From Desulfotruncus alcoholivorax DSM 16058 (lineage in GTDB: Bacteria > Bacillota > Desulfotomaculia > Desulfotomaculales > Desulfallaceae): DNA of 64,000 nt. The stretch lies in contig NZ_AUMW01000011.1 of the NCBI RefSeq assembly GCF_000430885.1, positions 62,001 through 126,000 on the forward strand, in the 5' to 3' direction. A model generated the notes under the pieces. The model made no database searches. It worked only from the letters and a program-made list of their open reading frames with translations, and was not told the origin of the DNA. Both the position numbers and the translations under genes were made by a program. Positions 1 to 8,605 of this stretch are shown here, one piece after another (positions within the stretch are counted from its first letter, which is position 1; each line of letters starts with the position of its first letter).

Positions 1-1252
1 CTCCCTCACCAACCACAACAGGAGCCACCAAGTTAGTGTTGCTGCCGATAAACGCTTTGTTGCCAATTACCGTCAAAGACTTTTTCTCACCATCATAATT
101 GCATGTAATCGTACCGGCGCCAATATTGGCTCCAGATCCGACCCGGGCATCGCCCACATAACTCAGATGGGGCACTTTGCTGCCTTGGCCTAACCGCGCG
201 TTTTTTAATTCCACAAAGTCCCCGACCTTAACCCGGGCTTCCAGCACACAACCGGGCCGGATGTAGGCAAACGGCCCGATATTGCAGCCATCTGCTATGC
301 TGCTTTCCAGGATAATAGAATTTTGAACTGTAACCCCGGATCCAATAGTTGAGTTTACCAGACGGGTAGAAGGACCAATAATACAATTCTCGCCAATCTT
401 CGATTTTCCTTCTATGAATGTGTACGGATAAATAACTGAATCCGGCCCGATTTCTACTGAATCATCAATAAATGTAGAAGCAGGATCAACTATCGTAACG
501 CCTGACATCATCAGCCGCTCCAAAATCCGGCGGCGTAACATACTTTCCACTGCAGCCAGCTGGCAGCGATCATTAATGCCGGTAATTTCTTCCGGATCTG
601 CAATGACCACTGCGCCAACCTTTTTACCCTCCCGGGCATAGTATTGGATTATATCAGTAAGGTAATACTCTCCCTGAGCGTTGTTGGCATCTAAAGCTGC
701 AAGCGCTTCAAACAAACCCTCCGAACAAAAACAGTAAATACCCGCGTTAATTTCATTAACCGCCAGTTCTTCGGGCTTCCCATCTTTTTGTTCCACTATT
801 TTCTCCAGATTACCTTCATTATTCCGAATTATCCTTCCGTAACCTTTCGGATCGGGAAGAATAGCGGTAAGAACAGTGGCCGAGTTTTTTTGCTTAATAT
901 GCTGCCGGTAAAGTTCATTGAGGGTTTCCGGGCGAACCAAAGGAGTGTCCCCGCATAAAACAAGAATGTCTCCTTCATATTTACCAAGCAGGCCCCGCGT
1001 CTGCAGCAATGCATGGGCGGTACCCAATTGTTCAACCTGATAAGCAATTTCTGCTTTGTCTCCCACTAAATTGGCTACACGTTCACCCTGATGACCCAAT
1101 ACCATAACGATTTTTTGCACCCCTGCGTTCTTAACGGATAAAAGCACATGTTCCACCATGGCCTTCCCGCATACACGGTGCATTACTTTGGGCAGTTGGG
1201 ATTTCATCCGGGTCCCCTTTCCGGCAGCAAGTATTACCGCAGCTAACTGCAT
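1..1252 (-). CDS. glmU: GlmU, bifunctional UDP-GlcNAc pyrophosphorylase / GlcN-1-P acetyltransferase (C-terminus cut by window edge)
   Basis: Makes UDP-N-acetylglucosamine, the cytoplasmic precursor of peptidoglycan. The ATG at 1250-1252 opens with MQLAAVILAAGKGTRMKS, the nucleotidyltransferase signature; QLGTAHA, CGDTPL and NEINAGIY follow in the first domain. From about residue 250 the left-handed beta-helix hexapeptide repeats of the acetyltransferase domain are read, ending in the NYDG and GSNTNLVAP motifs at the window edge. About 417 residues are visible of a usual ~455, so only the last ~40 are missing. It is last in the visible minus-strand series after spoVG, as in Bacillus subtilis. 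The frame is intact. Confidence 0.97.
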   Translation of the reverse strand, partial: MQLAAVILAAGKGTRMKSQLPKVMHRVCGKAMVEHVLLSVKNAGVQKIVMVLGHQGERVANLVGDKAEIAYQVEQLGTAHALLQTRGLLGKYEGDILVLCGDTPLVRPETLNELYRQHIKQKNSATVLTAILPDPKGYGRIIRNNEGNLEKIVEQKDGKPEELAVNEINAGIYCFCSEGLFEALAALDANNAQGEYYLTDIIQYYAREGKKVGAVVIADPEEITGINDRCQLAAVESMLRRRILERLMMSGVTIVDPASTFIDDSVEIGPDSVIYPYTFIEGKSKIGENCIIGPSTRLVNSTIGSGVTVQNSIILESSIADGCNIGPFAYIRPGCVLEARVKVGDFVELKNARLGQGSKVPHLSYVGDARVGSGANIGAGTITCNYDGEKKSLTVIGNKAFIGSNTNLVAPVVVGEG

Positions 1253-1283
1253 TTAATAACCCCCTGAAATATTCGTACCTGAG

Positions 1284-1435
1284 TTGGGGACATTCATACG
1301 TTGGGGACATTCCCCGAAGGGGTGTGTCCCCTAACCGCTAAGTTGTGTCCCCTTTCCTATCTATTCAACAAAACATGATTATCCCCTGCCTGGTAAAAAA
1401 GGGACATGTAGACATGTAGACAGGTACTATGTCCC
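1284..1435. repeat. GGGGACA-type intergenic repeat cluster between spoVG and glmU
   Basis: The spoVG-glmU spacer contains several copies of ttGGGGACAtt and its complement tgTGTCCCC between 1284 and 1357, able to fold against each other. A second small palindrome has arms gggacat (1401-1407) and atgtccc (1429-1435) around a tandem duplication of gacatgta. Related GGGGACA units occur at about 3187 and 45901, so this is a dispersed repeat family. No coding potential is evident. Confidence 0.7.
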
Positions 1436-1460
1436 TGAAATATACTTTTCCAAAGTACAT

Positions 1461-1483
1461 AAAAAGAGAGCTGGCGCTCTCTT
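1461..1483 (-). terminator. Rho-independent terminator of spoVG
   Basis: Perfect 8-bp stem aagagagc/gctctctt (1464-1471 with 1476-1483) with a 4-nt loop. On the minus strand it is followed by a run of T (complement of 1461-1465). It overlaps the spoVG stop codon, separating spoVG from glmU transcriptionally. Confidence 0.8.
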
Positions 1484-1736
1484 AAATAGCATTTGCGTAT
1501 GCTTCCAATACCGCGTTTTGTATTATTTCCCGGGCTGAAGAATTAATGGGGTGAGCTATATCTCTAAACTCCCCGTCTGGTGTCTTTCGACTTGGCATGG
1601 CTACGAACAGGCCGTTCTGGCCTTCCACCACCTTAACATCATGGATGACAAACATGTCGTCCAGGGTTACCGATACAATAGCCTTCATTTTACCTTCAGT
1701 GAGTACTTTGCGCACTCTCACGTCGGTAACATTCAT
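1482..1736 (-). CDS. spoVG: SpoVG, septation/sporulation regulator
   Basis: Small nucleic-acid-binding regulator affecting asymmetric septation and sporulation. At 84 residues it is a typical short clostridial SpoVG. It starts [11 protein letters not shown] and contains the family block [19 protein letters not shown] followed by [22 protein letters not shown]. The ATG is preceded by a strong Shine-Dalgarno (aaggtggtgag on the minus strand). It lies directly upstream of glmU, the conserved order. A terminator overlaps its stop codon. Confidence 0.98.
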   Translation of the reverse strand: MNVTDVRVRKVLTEGKMKAIVSVTLDDMFVIHDVKVVEGQNGLFVAMPSRKTPDGEFRDIAHPINSSAREIIQNAVLEAYANAI

Positions 1737-1838
1737 TTACTCACCACCTTCCGCTATCCAAATATGCCTGATTTTGCATATTTTTCTCTATGCAAATGAA
1801 AATTCCTGCAATTTTCCAAAAAATTTAGGAAAACTTTA

Positions 1839-3092
1839 CTAAATATTTTTGTCACTTATTATTTCGTAGCCTTTTGCCATTAATAAATTGCTGATTTCCC
1901 TGACATGTAAATCATTGCGAGTTTCCAAAAGCAATTTTACTTCAGCCTTTTTCAATGGTACCCGGGGGTCAACCCGGTCATGACTTACCGAAATAATATT
2001 AGCCTGCAACTCCGCTATTGCCCCCAGTAAGTTTTGCAGAGTTCCCGGCCGGTCATCCACAATAGCTCTCAGATATACCCTGCGTCCTGACCTGAGCAAA
2101 CCGCGTTCAATTAAAATAGAAACAGTGTTAATATCGATATTGCCCCCGCTTAACACCACCACTACGTTCTTACCCGGCATGACCACCCGTTTTTGCAGCA
2201 TTGCAGCCAGGCCTACGGCGCCCGCGCCTTCAACCACCATTTTAGAGCGTTCCAGTAGCATAGTAATTGCCCGGGCAATTTCTTCATCTTCCACTGTGAC
2301 CATTTCATCAACACAACGGCAGATCAAGTCAAAATTAAGCCGGCCCGGGCGGCGCACCGCAATACCGTCCGCCAGCGTGCAAACCTGGCCAGGCAATTCC
2401 TGCCAGCATTTTGATTGATGACTTAAATACATGGCCGGTGCAGCCTCCGACTGCACCCCGATTATTTTCACATCAGGGCGTATGGATTTAACGGCAAGCG
2501 CCACCCCTGCAATCAGTCCGCCGCCGCCGACCGGCACCACTATGGCATCGGTTTCCGGCAATTGTTCAAGTATTTCCAAACCAATGGTACCCTGCCCGGC
2601 TATGATTTCGGGATCGTCAAACCCGTGCACAAAAGTCGCCCCGGTTTCTGCCTGCAGCTCCATAGCCCGGGCATAAGCATCATCATACCCCTTACCCGCC
2701 AGCACGGTTACCGCTCCGTAATCCCTGACAGCCTCCACCTTGGCTATCGGGGCATTGGACGGCATGACCACTGTGGCGCTGATGCCTGCTTTTGCCGCAG
2801 CATAAGCTACACCCTGGCCGTGGTTGCCCGCCGAGGCCGTGATTACCCCTTTATCCCGCTGCTCCGGGGTTAGTTTGGAAATTTTGCAATACGCCCCTCT
2901 AATTTTAAAGGAACCTGTTTTTTGAACGTTTTCTGTTTTAAAATAAACGTTACTGCCTGTCAGCCCGCTAAAAGTACGCGAATAATCGACGGGAGTCCTG
3001 TAAATCACTCCCTTTAATATCCCGGCCGCTTCAATAATTCCGGCAATGGTCGGGGACATCCGGTCCCAACCTCCGCTTTTATCAATTTCCAC
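1839..3092 (-). CDS. ilvA: Threonine ammonia-lyase (threonine deaminase), ACT-domain form
   Basis: PLP enzyme converting threonine to 2-oxobutyrate and ammonia, feeding isoleucine synthesis or threonine catabolism. The PLP-lysine motif GSFKIRGAY lies near residue 60, the phosphate-binding glycine loop VPVGGGGLIAG near 190, and SGGNIDINTV near 315. A single C-terminal ACT domain (about 340-410, RAIVDDRPGTLQNLL) suggests allosteric control. At 417 residues it matches the ~400-residue one-ACT class rather than long two-ACT IlvA. The chosen GTG start has aaggtggggg upstream; the ATG at residue 12 is a weaker alternative. Confidence 0.95.
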   Translation of the reverse strand: MEIDKSGGWDRMSPTIAGIIEAAGILKGVIYRTPVDYSRTFSGLTGSNVYFKTENVQKTGSFKIRGAYCKISKLTPEQRDKGVITASAGNHGQGVAYAAAKAGISATVVMPSNAPIAKVEAVRDYGAVTVLAGKGYDDAYARAMELQAETGATFVHGFDDPEIIAGQGTIGLEILEQLPETDAIVVPVGGGGLIAGVALAVKSIRPDVKIIGVQSEAAPAMYLSHQSKCWQELPGQVCTLADGIAVRRPGRLNFDLICRCVDEMVTVEDEEIARAITMLLERSKMVVEGAGAVGLAAMLQKRVVMPGKNVVVVLSGGNIDINTVSILIERGLLRSGRRVYLRAIVDDRPGTLQNLLGAIAELQANIISVSHDRVDPRVPLKKAEVKLLLETRNDLHVREISNLLMAKGYEIISDKNI

Positions 3093-3186
3093 TATTTTCC
3101 CCCACCTTTAGCCCTAAAATACATAAACCCCGCGCTTGTAAAAAAGCCGGGGCAAATTAAATAACTACCCAGAAAAATCGTATCAA

Positions 3187-3250
3187 TTGGGGACATACCT
3201 CCGACCCCAAAGCATTGACACCCTAAAGAGGAGGTGTGTCACCTTTCCTC
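3187..3250. repeat. Dispersed intergenic repeat, CTCCGACCCC/AAAGAGGAGGTGTG type
   Basis: Carries ttggggacat, then cctccgaccccaaagc and aaagaggaggtgtgtcacc. Nearly the same arrangement is at 7667-7712 and 52436-52486. The 3' edge touches the stop codon of the minus-strand nucleotidyltransferase. The GAGG/CCTC segments can pair, so the unit may fold as RNA. Confidence 0.7.
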
Positions 3251-4008
3251 TAAGCCAAACCTAATTGTGCATTTACCAGTTCCAAATCACTGGGTTTGTC
3301 AACATCAACCCCAACTTCGGGATACATGCTGATTACTACCTGGCCATGGACTCCCAAAAGCCGGGATACTTTCCTTTGTGCTTCCTGTAAGGTTATATTT
3401 TTCATTAAAAACTTAATTAAAAACATAATCCCTACAATTCTGCATAGCTTTATCGGGCTTTTTCTAGCTTCGACCAACTTTTGCCCGCGGGGTAGACACT
3501 CCTCAACAATGCCGGGGTTAAACATGAACATATTACCCCCTGTAAAAGACCCTTCCTTTAAGCTGACATAGGTTCGGTTGCAGAAAGCGTATCTCTTTTC
3601 AATAACTTCCCTGGGCACAATTGGGTAATAAAGATCAGCTTTAACTTTTTCACATTGTTTTATAAAATCTTCAATGGCAGTGTGCGTGATTAAAGGAATG
3701 TCAGAAGTAAATAATAATACCTTTTTTGATCCCGGCAACTTTTTTAGCCCCAGGAGCACATTTTCGGTTAGCTCACTGCCGTGGTCAATCAGCAAAATAT
3801 GATCATCTTCAGTGATATACTTGGCTAGCTCGTTGCGCGGCCCCACAATGGCAATCCTGTTAATCCGCTTGCATTCTTTTATTGCCTCAATCACATATTG
3901 CACCATTAGCTTGTCACCAATGGTAATCATGGCCTCATAAGCTGCTTTGCTACAGGAACTGAGTGCTCCATTGTTGGGACTGCCGGCAAGAACCAGGGCG
4001 TCAATCAT
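3250..4008 (-). CDS. NTP-transferase-like protein (MobA/GlmU N-terminal fold)
   Basis: A 252-residue nucleotidyltransferase-fold protein. The N-terminus MIDALVLAGSPNNG is a degenerate form of the nucleotide-binding LAGG loop, and LLFTSDIPLITHTAIEDF resembles the acidic metal-binding region of MobA/IspD-type enzymes. Substrate cannot be assigned. The ATG overlaps the 3' end of the upstream gntR gene by 8 bp, so the two are translationally coupled. Between residues 190 and 215 it has a hydrophobic basic stretch rather than a clear membrane helix. Confidence 0.8.
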   Translation of the reverse strand: MIDALVLAGSPNNGALSSCSKAAYEAMITIGDKLMVQYVIEAIKECKRINRIAIVGPRNELAKYITEDDHILLIDHGSELTENVLLGLKKLPGSKKVLLFTSDIPLITHTAIEDFIKQCEKVKADLYYPIVPREVIEKRYAFCNRTYVSLKEGSFTGGNMFMFNPGIVEECLPRGQKLVEARKSPIKLCRIVGIMFLIKFLMKNITLQEAQRKVSRLLGVHGQVVISMYPEVGVDVDKPSDLELVNAQLGLA

Positions 4009-4693
4009 ATTTTTCCTTGACCTCCCCCATGGCAGTTAAGAATAATTGCTCGGCTGTTTCTATATGCTCCCTGGCCAAATTTCCAGCAAGTTCTACGTTT
4101 CGGCTACTGATGGCCTCAACAATATTTTTGTGCTCCTCCACTGCGTGTTTGCCGCGACCGGGAAGGGCCAAAGACGTGGTGCGAAATCTCTGTATCTGCT
4201 CTTTTAAATGAACCAATGTCTGCACTAGCCGCTGGTTGCGGCTGGCTTTGTAGATTAATTCATGAAAATTGGTATCACGTTCAACCAAAGTATTAAGATT
4301 ATTGCCGTTGCTAACCTCATAAATTTGCAGCACGGCTCTCTCCATTTCCTCCAGTTCCTCGGCAGTGGCCCTCTCCGCTGCCAGTCCGGCCGCCAGTGCC
4401 TCCAGCGCCGCCCGAACTTCAAAAACATCAACTATATCTTTGACTGATATGCCCGCAACGTAGGCTCCCTTGCGAGGAACCATCACCACAAAACCTTCCA
4501 ACTCAAGTTTTCTGATAGCTTCCCGCACTGGAGTGCGGCTAACACCCATTTCCTCGGCCAATTGGATTTCCATTAAGCGCTCGCCCGGCTCAAGCCGGCC
4601 CTGAATAATTGCCTCACGCAACGTCTCGAAAACTATTTCCCGCAGGGGCTTATAATTATCAAGTTTAATGGGGACCAACCTGGGTTGTTCCAT
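4001..4693 (-). CDS. GntR-family (FadR subfamily) transcriptional regulator
   Basis: Winged-helix GntR domain at residues 12-78 (RLMEIQLAEEMGVSRTPVRE is the recognition helix region), followed by an all-helical FCD effector domain (about 85-220) with metal-ligand-like residues in DTNFHELIY and the terminal REHIETAEQLF. At 230 residues it is a normal FadR-subfamily length. The start has AAGGAGG upstream. It sits between ispE and a nucleotidyltransferase gene where B. subtilis carries the unrelated purR. The ligand is unknown. Confidence 0.92.
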   Translation of the reverse strand: MEQPRLVPIKLDNYKPLREIVFETLREAIIQGRLEPGERLMEIQLAEEMGVSRTPVREAIRKLELEGFVVMVPRKGAYVAGISVKDIVDVFEVRAALEALAAGLAAERATAEELEEMERAVLQIYEVSNGNNLNTLVERDTNFHELIYKASRNQRLVQTLVHLKEQIQRFRTTSLALPGRGKHAVEEHKNIVEAISSRNVELAGNLAREHIETAEQLFLTAMGEVKEKYD

Positions 4694-4764
4694 TCCCCCC
4701 GCCTCCTTAAAAAATTACTTCACTTATTCTACCTTTTTTAAGCTTACCTAGCAAGCCGGACCAG

Positions 4765-5616
4765 TTAGAGTGTTGGACCGGTAAATTCTGTTGCACAGAC
4801 CCAATTATCGCCGCGCGCAAATTTTTCTACAGCCCGTGCAGCGGTGCTACGGTCAGGGAAAATGCCAAACACAGTTGGACCGCTGCCGCTCATCAAAACA
4901 CCCTGGGCCCCGGCAGCCAGCATATTATTTTTAATATCACCGATTAAAGGGTGCATGGCGATCGTTACTGCTTCCAGATCGTTGGCAAGCAGGCTTGCAA
5001 TTTGGCCGGTTTCACCCCGCCTAATCGCTTCAACCATTTCCAAGCAGCAGGGCTCAGGCAAATCGACAGCCTGGTCGTACCTCCGGTAAACATCTGCAGT
5101 ATTCACGCCGAAAGGAGGTTTAGCCAAAAGAACACCAAATGGGGGCAGATCCGGCAAAGACTCAATTAATTCCCCCCTGCCCCGGGCCAGGGCAGTACCT
5201 CCGGATAAACAAAAAGGAACATCAGAGCCAATACTGGCGGCAAGTTTCAGCAGCTCTTCCCGGGTCAACCCCAACCTCCAAACCTGGTTAAGGCCACGCA
5301 AAACTGCGGCAGCATCCGAAGAGCCGCCGGCCAAACCCGCCGCTATAGGAATTCTTTTAATTAACCTGATCCGAACCCCCTCGCGACAGCCGGTTTCACA
5401 ACGCAACAAATCAGCAGCCCGGTAGGCAAGATTCTCCGGTCCGGACGGCAAATCTGCGCCATCTACTGTAATTTCAATACAATTTGCCGGGCTCAGCTCC
5501 AGAACATCATGAAGAGCCAGGGTTTGCATGACAGTTTCCAATTCATGATAACCGTCGGTTCTAACTCCGGTTATATTTAGTGCCAAGTTAATTTTTGCAT
5601 AAGCTTTCACCAACAT
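4765..5616 (-). CDS. ispE: 4-diphosphocytidyl-2-C-methyl-D-erythritol kinase (IspE)
   Basis: GHMP kinase of the MEP isoprenoid pathway; it phosphorylates CDP-methylerythritol. The start at 5616 gives MLVKAYAKINLALNI, the canonical N-terminus with the catalytic lysine region. The ATP loop IPIAAGLAGGSSDAAAVLRG lies near residue 90 and SGSGPTVFGIF is the third GHMP motif near the C-terminus. At 283 residues it has the standard length. The frame stays open 20 codons upstream, but that part has no family resemblance. No Shine-Dalgarno is visible before this ATG, and a promoter -10 lies only 9 bp upstream (separate entry), suggesting a very short leader. Confidence 0.96.
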   Translation of the reverse strand: MLVKAYAKINLALNITGVRTDGYHELETVMQTLALHDVLELSPANCIEITVDGADLPSGPENLAYRAADLLRCETGCREGVRIRLIKRIPIAAGLAGGSSDAAAVLRGLNQVWRLGLTREELLKLAASIGSDVPFCLSGGTALARGRGELIESLPDLPPFGVLLAKPPFGVNTADVYRRYDQAVDLPEPCCLEMVEAIRRGETGQIASLLANDLEAVTIAMHPLIGDIKNNMLAAGAQGVLMSGSGPTVFGIFPDRSTAARAVEKFARGDNWVCATEFTGPTL

Positions 5617-5625
5617 AACAATTAA

Positions 5626-5654
5626 AGTATATCCAAAAAATACCGGACAAGCAA
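5626..5654 (-). promoter_or_regulatory. Candidate sigma-A promoter of ispE, almost leaderless
   Basis: On the minus strand TTGCTT (5649-5654), a 17-bp spacer, then TATACT (5626-5631). Expected initiation would be within a few bases of the ispE ATG at 5616. No ribosome-binding site lies between, so the message may be leaderless or nearly so. Confidence 0.5.
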
Positions 5655-5731
5655 GTAGGAGCGTAAAGCAACCCAAGAGAATTCATTAACCTGCAACTTT
5701 GATCATATATTTATTTTTAAGGAGGGATGAT

Positions 5732-6280
5732 ATGAGATCGGATAAAGCAAGCAGCGCAGGCAAGCGCCTTGCTATCAACACTGTTGCCCGGCGTTTAAGC
5801 CATTTTGACGGTAACCGGCTGGTCAAGGAATACCCGGTGGCGGTAGGTAAACCGTCCACCCCTACTCCCAGTGGCAGTTACAAAATTAAAAACAAAGTGG
5901 TCAACCCCGGGGGTGTACTGGGCACAAGGTGGATGGGAATGGACATACCCGGTGGTAATTACGGCATTCACGGCACCAACAACCCCGCTTCTATTGGCAC
6001 AGCCGCTTCTCTGGGCTGTGTGCGCATGTATAACCATGACGTTGAGGAGCTTTTTCCCAATATCCCCATAGGAACTCCCGTACATATTAGCGGCACTAAA
6101 ACTGACTGGTCAATTACCAATAAACCCGTCCCGGGCAAAAGAACCTATACGGTTAAATCCGGGGACACCCTATGGCAGATTGCCCGGAACTTCAATATTT
6201 CTCTTGACGAATTGATTGCTGCCAACAACATCGGCAACCCTGATCAGATCCATCCCGGGCAGGTGATTATAATCCCCTGA
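5732..6280 (+). CDS. L,D-transpeptidase (YkuD fold) with C-terminal LysM
   Basis: Cross-links or modifies peptidoglycan by 3-3 transpeptidation. The YkuD catalytic motif is HGTNNPASIGTAASLGCVRM around residues 82-101, with Cys in SLGCVRM as nucleophile. A LysM peptidoglycan-binding domain fills the last 45 residues (YTVKSGDTLWQIARNF to GQVIIIP). No signal peptide is apparent, as in spore-associated YkuD, although here LysM is C-terminal rather than N-terminal. The ATG at 5732 is chosen for its AAGGAGG at 5719-5725; an upstream in-frame ATG lacks one. Length is 182 residues. Confidence 0.93.
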   Translation: MRSDKASSAGKRLAINTVARRLSHFDGNRLVKEYPVAVGKPSTPTPSGSYKIKNKVVNPGGVLGTRWMGMDIPGGNYGIHGTNNPASIGTAASLGCVRMYNHDVEELFPNIPIGTPVHISGTKTDWSITNKPVPGKRTYTVKSGDTLWQIARNFNISLDELIAANNIGNPDQIHPGQVIIIP

Positions 6281-6303
6281 CCCGAAACGGGGGTAAGATT
6301 TTA

Positions 6304-7023
6304 TTGGTCGAAATATTATTACAATCCACCGTCGCGGGCCTCGGAACCTGCCTTGGCGCCGGAGCAGTATTGCTTTTCGGCCCGATGCGCAGCGGCGTCC
6401 TTTCATTACTGCTGGGATTTGCCTCGGGAATAATGGCGGCAGTGGTAATTATAGATTTGCTTCCCACCTCGCTCCATTATGGTCAGCCGGTTATTTGTAT
6501 TTTGGGCTTTTTAACCGGTTTTCTTTTCGTTACGGGAATGGACTATTTTATGGGCAAAGCAATTCCGGGACACCGGTTACAACAAATCTATCTGCGCATG
6601 GGCTATCTGATAGCTCTCGGGATTGCTCTGCACGACCTGCCGGAGGGAATTGCCATAGCAGCGGGTTATTCAGCCTCTACAGCGTTAGGGCCTGTTCTGG
6701 TGCTGGCCATTGGCATGCATAATATCCCTGAGGGAATGGCGACAGCCGCGCCGTTAAAGGCCGGCGGGGCCAGCGGCAGACTTGTGCTGGCCTTAAACGC
6801 GCTGGTCAGCCTGGTCACCCCCCTGGGCACTTTACTTGGGCTTTTTATTTTGCAAGTTTCAAAAGAAATGAATGCCCTACTGCTTGCTCTGGCCGCCGGC
6901 GCCATGATTTATATCATTCTTGAGAAATTGTTGCCCGCATCGATCGGCAACAACGGTTTCGCGGCCTTAACCGGCCTGGTTACAGGCTTTTTATTTATGT
7001 ATGGACTTCATTCACTTCTTTAA
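6304..7023 (+). CDS. ZIP-family divalent metal transporter
   Basis: An integral membrane protein of 239 residues with about eight hydrophobic segments. The two signature helices are present: HDLPEGIAIAAGY (near residue 104) and HNIPEGMATAAPL (near 140), the histidine/glutamate metal-binding motifs of ZIP transporters such as ZupT. It probably imports zinc, iron or other divalent metals. The TTG start is used, with GGGGG nine bases upstream. It closely follows the L,D-transpeptidase gene and its 3' end overlaps the convergent DMT gene by 12 bp. Confidence 0.92.
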   Translation: MVEILLQSTVAGLGTCLGAGAVLLFGPMRSGVLSLLLGFASGIMAAVVIIDLLPTSLHYGQPVICILGFLTGFLFVTGMDYFMGKAIPGHRLQQIYLRMGYLIALGIALHDLPEGIAIAAGYSASTALGPVLVLAIGMHNIPEGMATAAPLKAGGASGRLVLALNALVSLVTPLGTLLGLFILQVSKEMNALLLALAAGAMIYIILEKLLPASIGNNGFAALTGLVTGFLFMYGLHSLL

Positions 7024-7458
7024 AAGCAACCAGGACCCTGATGCCATTAATAATGTACCCGCCACCCGGTACCAGTTAAATGGAATTCTTTCCAGACCGA
7101 ATAAACCAAGGTGATCGATCAATGCGGCCGTCAGTACCTGCCCTACAATAATCGCTGTGGTTGCAACCGCCACTCCTAAACTGGGGATGCTTTTTACCAC
7201 TCCATAAGTAATCGCAACGCCCAGAACCCCACCCAAATAAAAGTACCAGGGAACACCGGCATAATGCTGCCAGTTACCGCCTCCCAGGCTGAAAACAAAA
7301 AGCAAAATTCCCACTAACACCAGCCCCACCAAATTGACAATAAAAGTTGTTTCCAGCAAACCGATAATCTTCCCCAGCGCGGAATTTAATGAACCCTGAA
7401 CCGCCATGGTAACCCCGGATAAGGCGGCGATCAAAAGGGCCAAAACCTTTATGCTCAT
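7012..7458 (-). CDS. Small DMT-superfamily membrane protein (YdcZ/DUF606 type)
   Basis: 148 residues with about five hydrophobic helices, no extended loops and an N-terminus MSIKVLALLIAALSGVTMAVQGSLN that matches the DUF606/YdcZ half-size drug/metabolite transporter family (the Q-G-S-LN motif is typical). Such proteins often act as homo- or heterodimers; no second partner gene is adjacent. Substrate unknown. The 3' end overlaps the convergent ZIP gene by 12 bp. Confidence 0.85.
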   Translation of the reverse strand: MSIKVLALLIAALSGVTMAVQGSLNSALGKIIGLLETTFIVNLVGLVLVGILLFVFSLGGGNWQHYAGVPWYFYLGGVLGVAITYGVVKSIPSLGVAVATTAIIVGQVLTAALIDHLGLFGLERIPFNWYRVAGTLLMASGSWLLLKK

Positions 7459-7580
7459 TATATCCCCCCTATCACAAACAACGCCTTTATTATTTGCTGT
7501 TGATCAAACAATAATGCTCACTGGTGTAAATATGTTTTTGATCATGTTACTGGCGCATGGGATTAATTCCTGGCATAAAT

Positions 7581-7608
7581 AAAAAGACCGCTGACAGCAC
7601 TGGTCAGC
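7581..7608 (-). terminator. Probable terminator after the HMA-like gene
   Basis: On the minus strand gctgac (7603-7608) pairs with gtcagc (7590-7595) around a 7-nt loop and is followed by GGTCTTTTTAT. It would end minus-strand transcripts coming from the 7714-8605 genes. Confidence 0.55.
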
Positions 7609-7666
7609 AGCCGTATAGAAAATATAACCAACTGTGATCTGATTAAAGCGAGCGTAGCGCTTCATT

Positions 7667-7712
7667 CCTCCGACCCCAAAGCCATGACCTCAAAGAGGAG
7701 GTGTGCCCCTTA
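7667..7712. repeat. Dispersed intergenic repeat, second copy of the CTCCGACCCC/GAGGAGGTGTG unit
   Basis: Shares cctccgaccccaaagc and aaagaggaggtgtg with the unit at 3187-3250, in the same order and orientation, and abuts the stop codon of the minus-strand gene ending at 7714. It lacks the flanking GGGGACA half present at 3187. Confidence 0.7.
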
Positions 7713-7713
7713 C

Positions 7714-7941
7714 CTAAATGTACGGAGAATACCCCAGTGAATTTAGTGTACGGAGAATATAGTCGCTATTAATCACAGTTTTATCAAAATTTACGGTAAC
7801 TGTCTTGTCGTTCAGGGAAACCTCAACCTCCTGAACCCCGTCAATTTGGATCAAATTGTGTTCAATTTCCTTTTTGCCATCCTCGTCGCTCAACCCGCCA
7901 ACCCGGGTTGACATTCCGGTGCCATTCTTTACAACGTCCAA
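7714..7941 (-). CDS. HMA-like (heavy-metal-associated ferredoxin fold) small protein lacking CXXC
   Basis: The pattern IEHNLIQIDGVQEVEVSLNDKTVTVNFD followed by LRTLNSLGYSPYI is the beta-alpha-beta-beta-alpha-beta profile of HMA/CopZ domains. The metal-binding CXXC is absent: the loop reads GLSDEDGKKEIE. It therefore probably does not bind copper through the usual cysteines. A TTG start at 7941 has GGGGTGGG just upstream and falls 28 nt after the preceding gene; a longer in-frame start at 8046 would overlap that gene by 77 bp and is disfavoured, and ATG at 7914 is possible. Function unknown. Confidence 0.65.
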   Translation of the reverse strand: MDVVKNGTGMSTRVGGLSDEDGKKEIEHNLIQIDGVQEVEVSLNDKTVTVNFDKTVINSDYILRTLNSLGYSPYI

Positions 7942-7969
7942 ATTACCCACCCCCGAAAAGGTTATAGCC

Positions 7970-8605
7970 TTAAGATGCCCCGAATTTCCATTCCAATACC
8001 TCACCGGGCTTGGGCAGTTTTTCTCTAATTTCACCATCTCCAACACTCTTTATTATTTCTGTAGAGGGTTTGTTATCCTTAAACTTGCTTTCCTTGATTT
8101 TATTTTCTTTTAAATCGAGGTTAATTTCCCGCTGTACTGGCTGGGGCGGGCTGCCTGAAGTACTTGCTGCATCGCTCTGAACCGGACTTGGCTTAAAAAC
8201 ACCACCCTGCACCCCCAATAGAGGTGCTAATAGCCACATCAGACCCGACAAATCCGGCGACCCACCTTTGGGCTGACTGCCTTTGGACTGTCCTCCTCCC
8301 AAAGCACTTAAAAGATTGAACAGCATAGCTGGATTAAACGGTGGTTGCTTGCCGGCATCCCCTCCGCCACTGCCCATGCCACCCACCATTAACCCCAAAA
8401 GTGGCCCAAGCATGGCTTGCAAACTGTTCGAGTCGAAAGTCGCCGCACCGGCAGGTTTATCCCTGTTTAAAACGTCTATCATGGTCATTAAGCTGATAAG
8501 ACTCATCATGGTCATTAAATCCTGGATGTTAACATTATGTTCTTTCTGGTAATCCAATAATTTAATTAAGGTTTTTTCCATTTTTTCCTGCTCTTCAACG
8601 GCCAT
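7970..8605 (-). CDS. Hypothetical protein with LLDYQKEHNV N-terminal module and Gly/Pro-rich body
   Basis: Not recognised. It has 211 residues from the ATG at 8605 (AAAGGAG eight bases upstream). The N-terminal ~45 residues form amphipathic helices (LIKLLDYQKEHNVNIQDL, then MTMMSLISLMTMIDVLNRD) that closely resemble the N-terminus of the small protein at 9096-9353. The middle is hydrophobic and rich in Gly, Pro and Met (MLGPLLGLMVGGMGSGGG); the C-terminus is charged. No signal peptide. It is followed by the HMA-like gene. The composition recalls spore surface or self-assembling proteins, but that is only an inference. Confidence 0.7.
   Translation of the reverse strand: MAVEEQEKMEKTLIKLLDYQKEHNVNIQDLMTMMSLISLMTMIDVLNRDKPAGAATFDSNSLQAMLGPLLGLMVGGMGSGGGDAGKQPPFNPAMLFNLLSALGGGQSKGSQPKGGSPDLSGLMWLLAPLLGVQGGVFKPSPVQSDAASTSGSPPQPVQREINLDLKENKIKESKFKDNKPSTEIIKSVGDGEIREKLPKPGEVLEWKFGAS

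Noticed and set aside
7714-8046. 110-residue start for the HMA-like protein
   Set aside because: Would overlap the upstream gene by 77 bp; the shorter TTG start has a ribosome-binding site.
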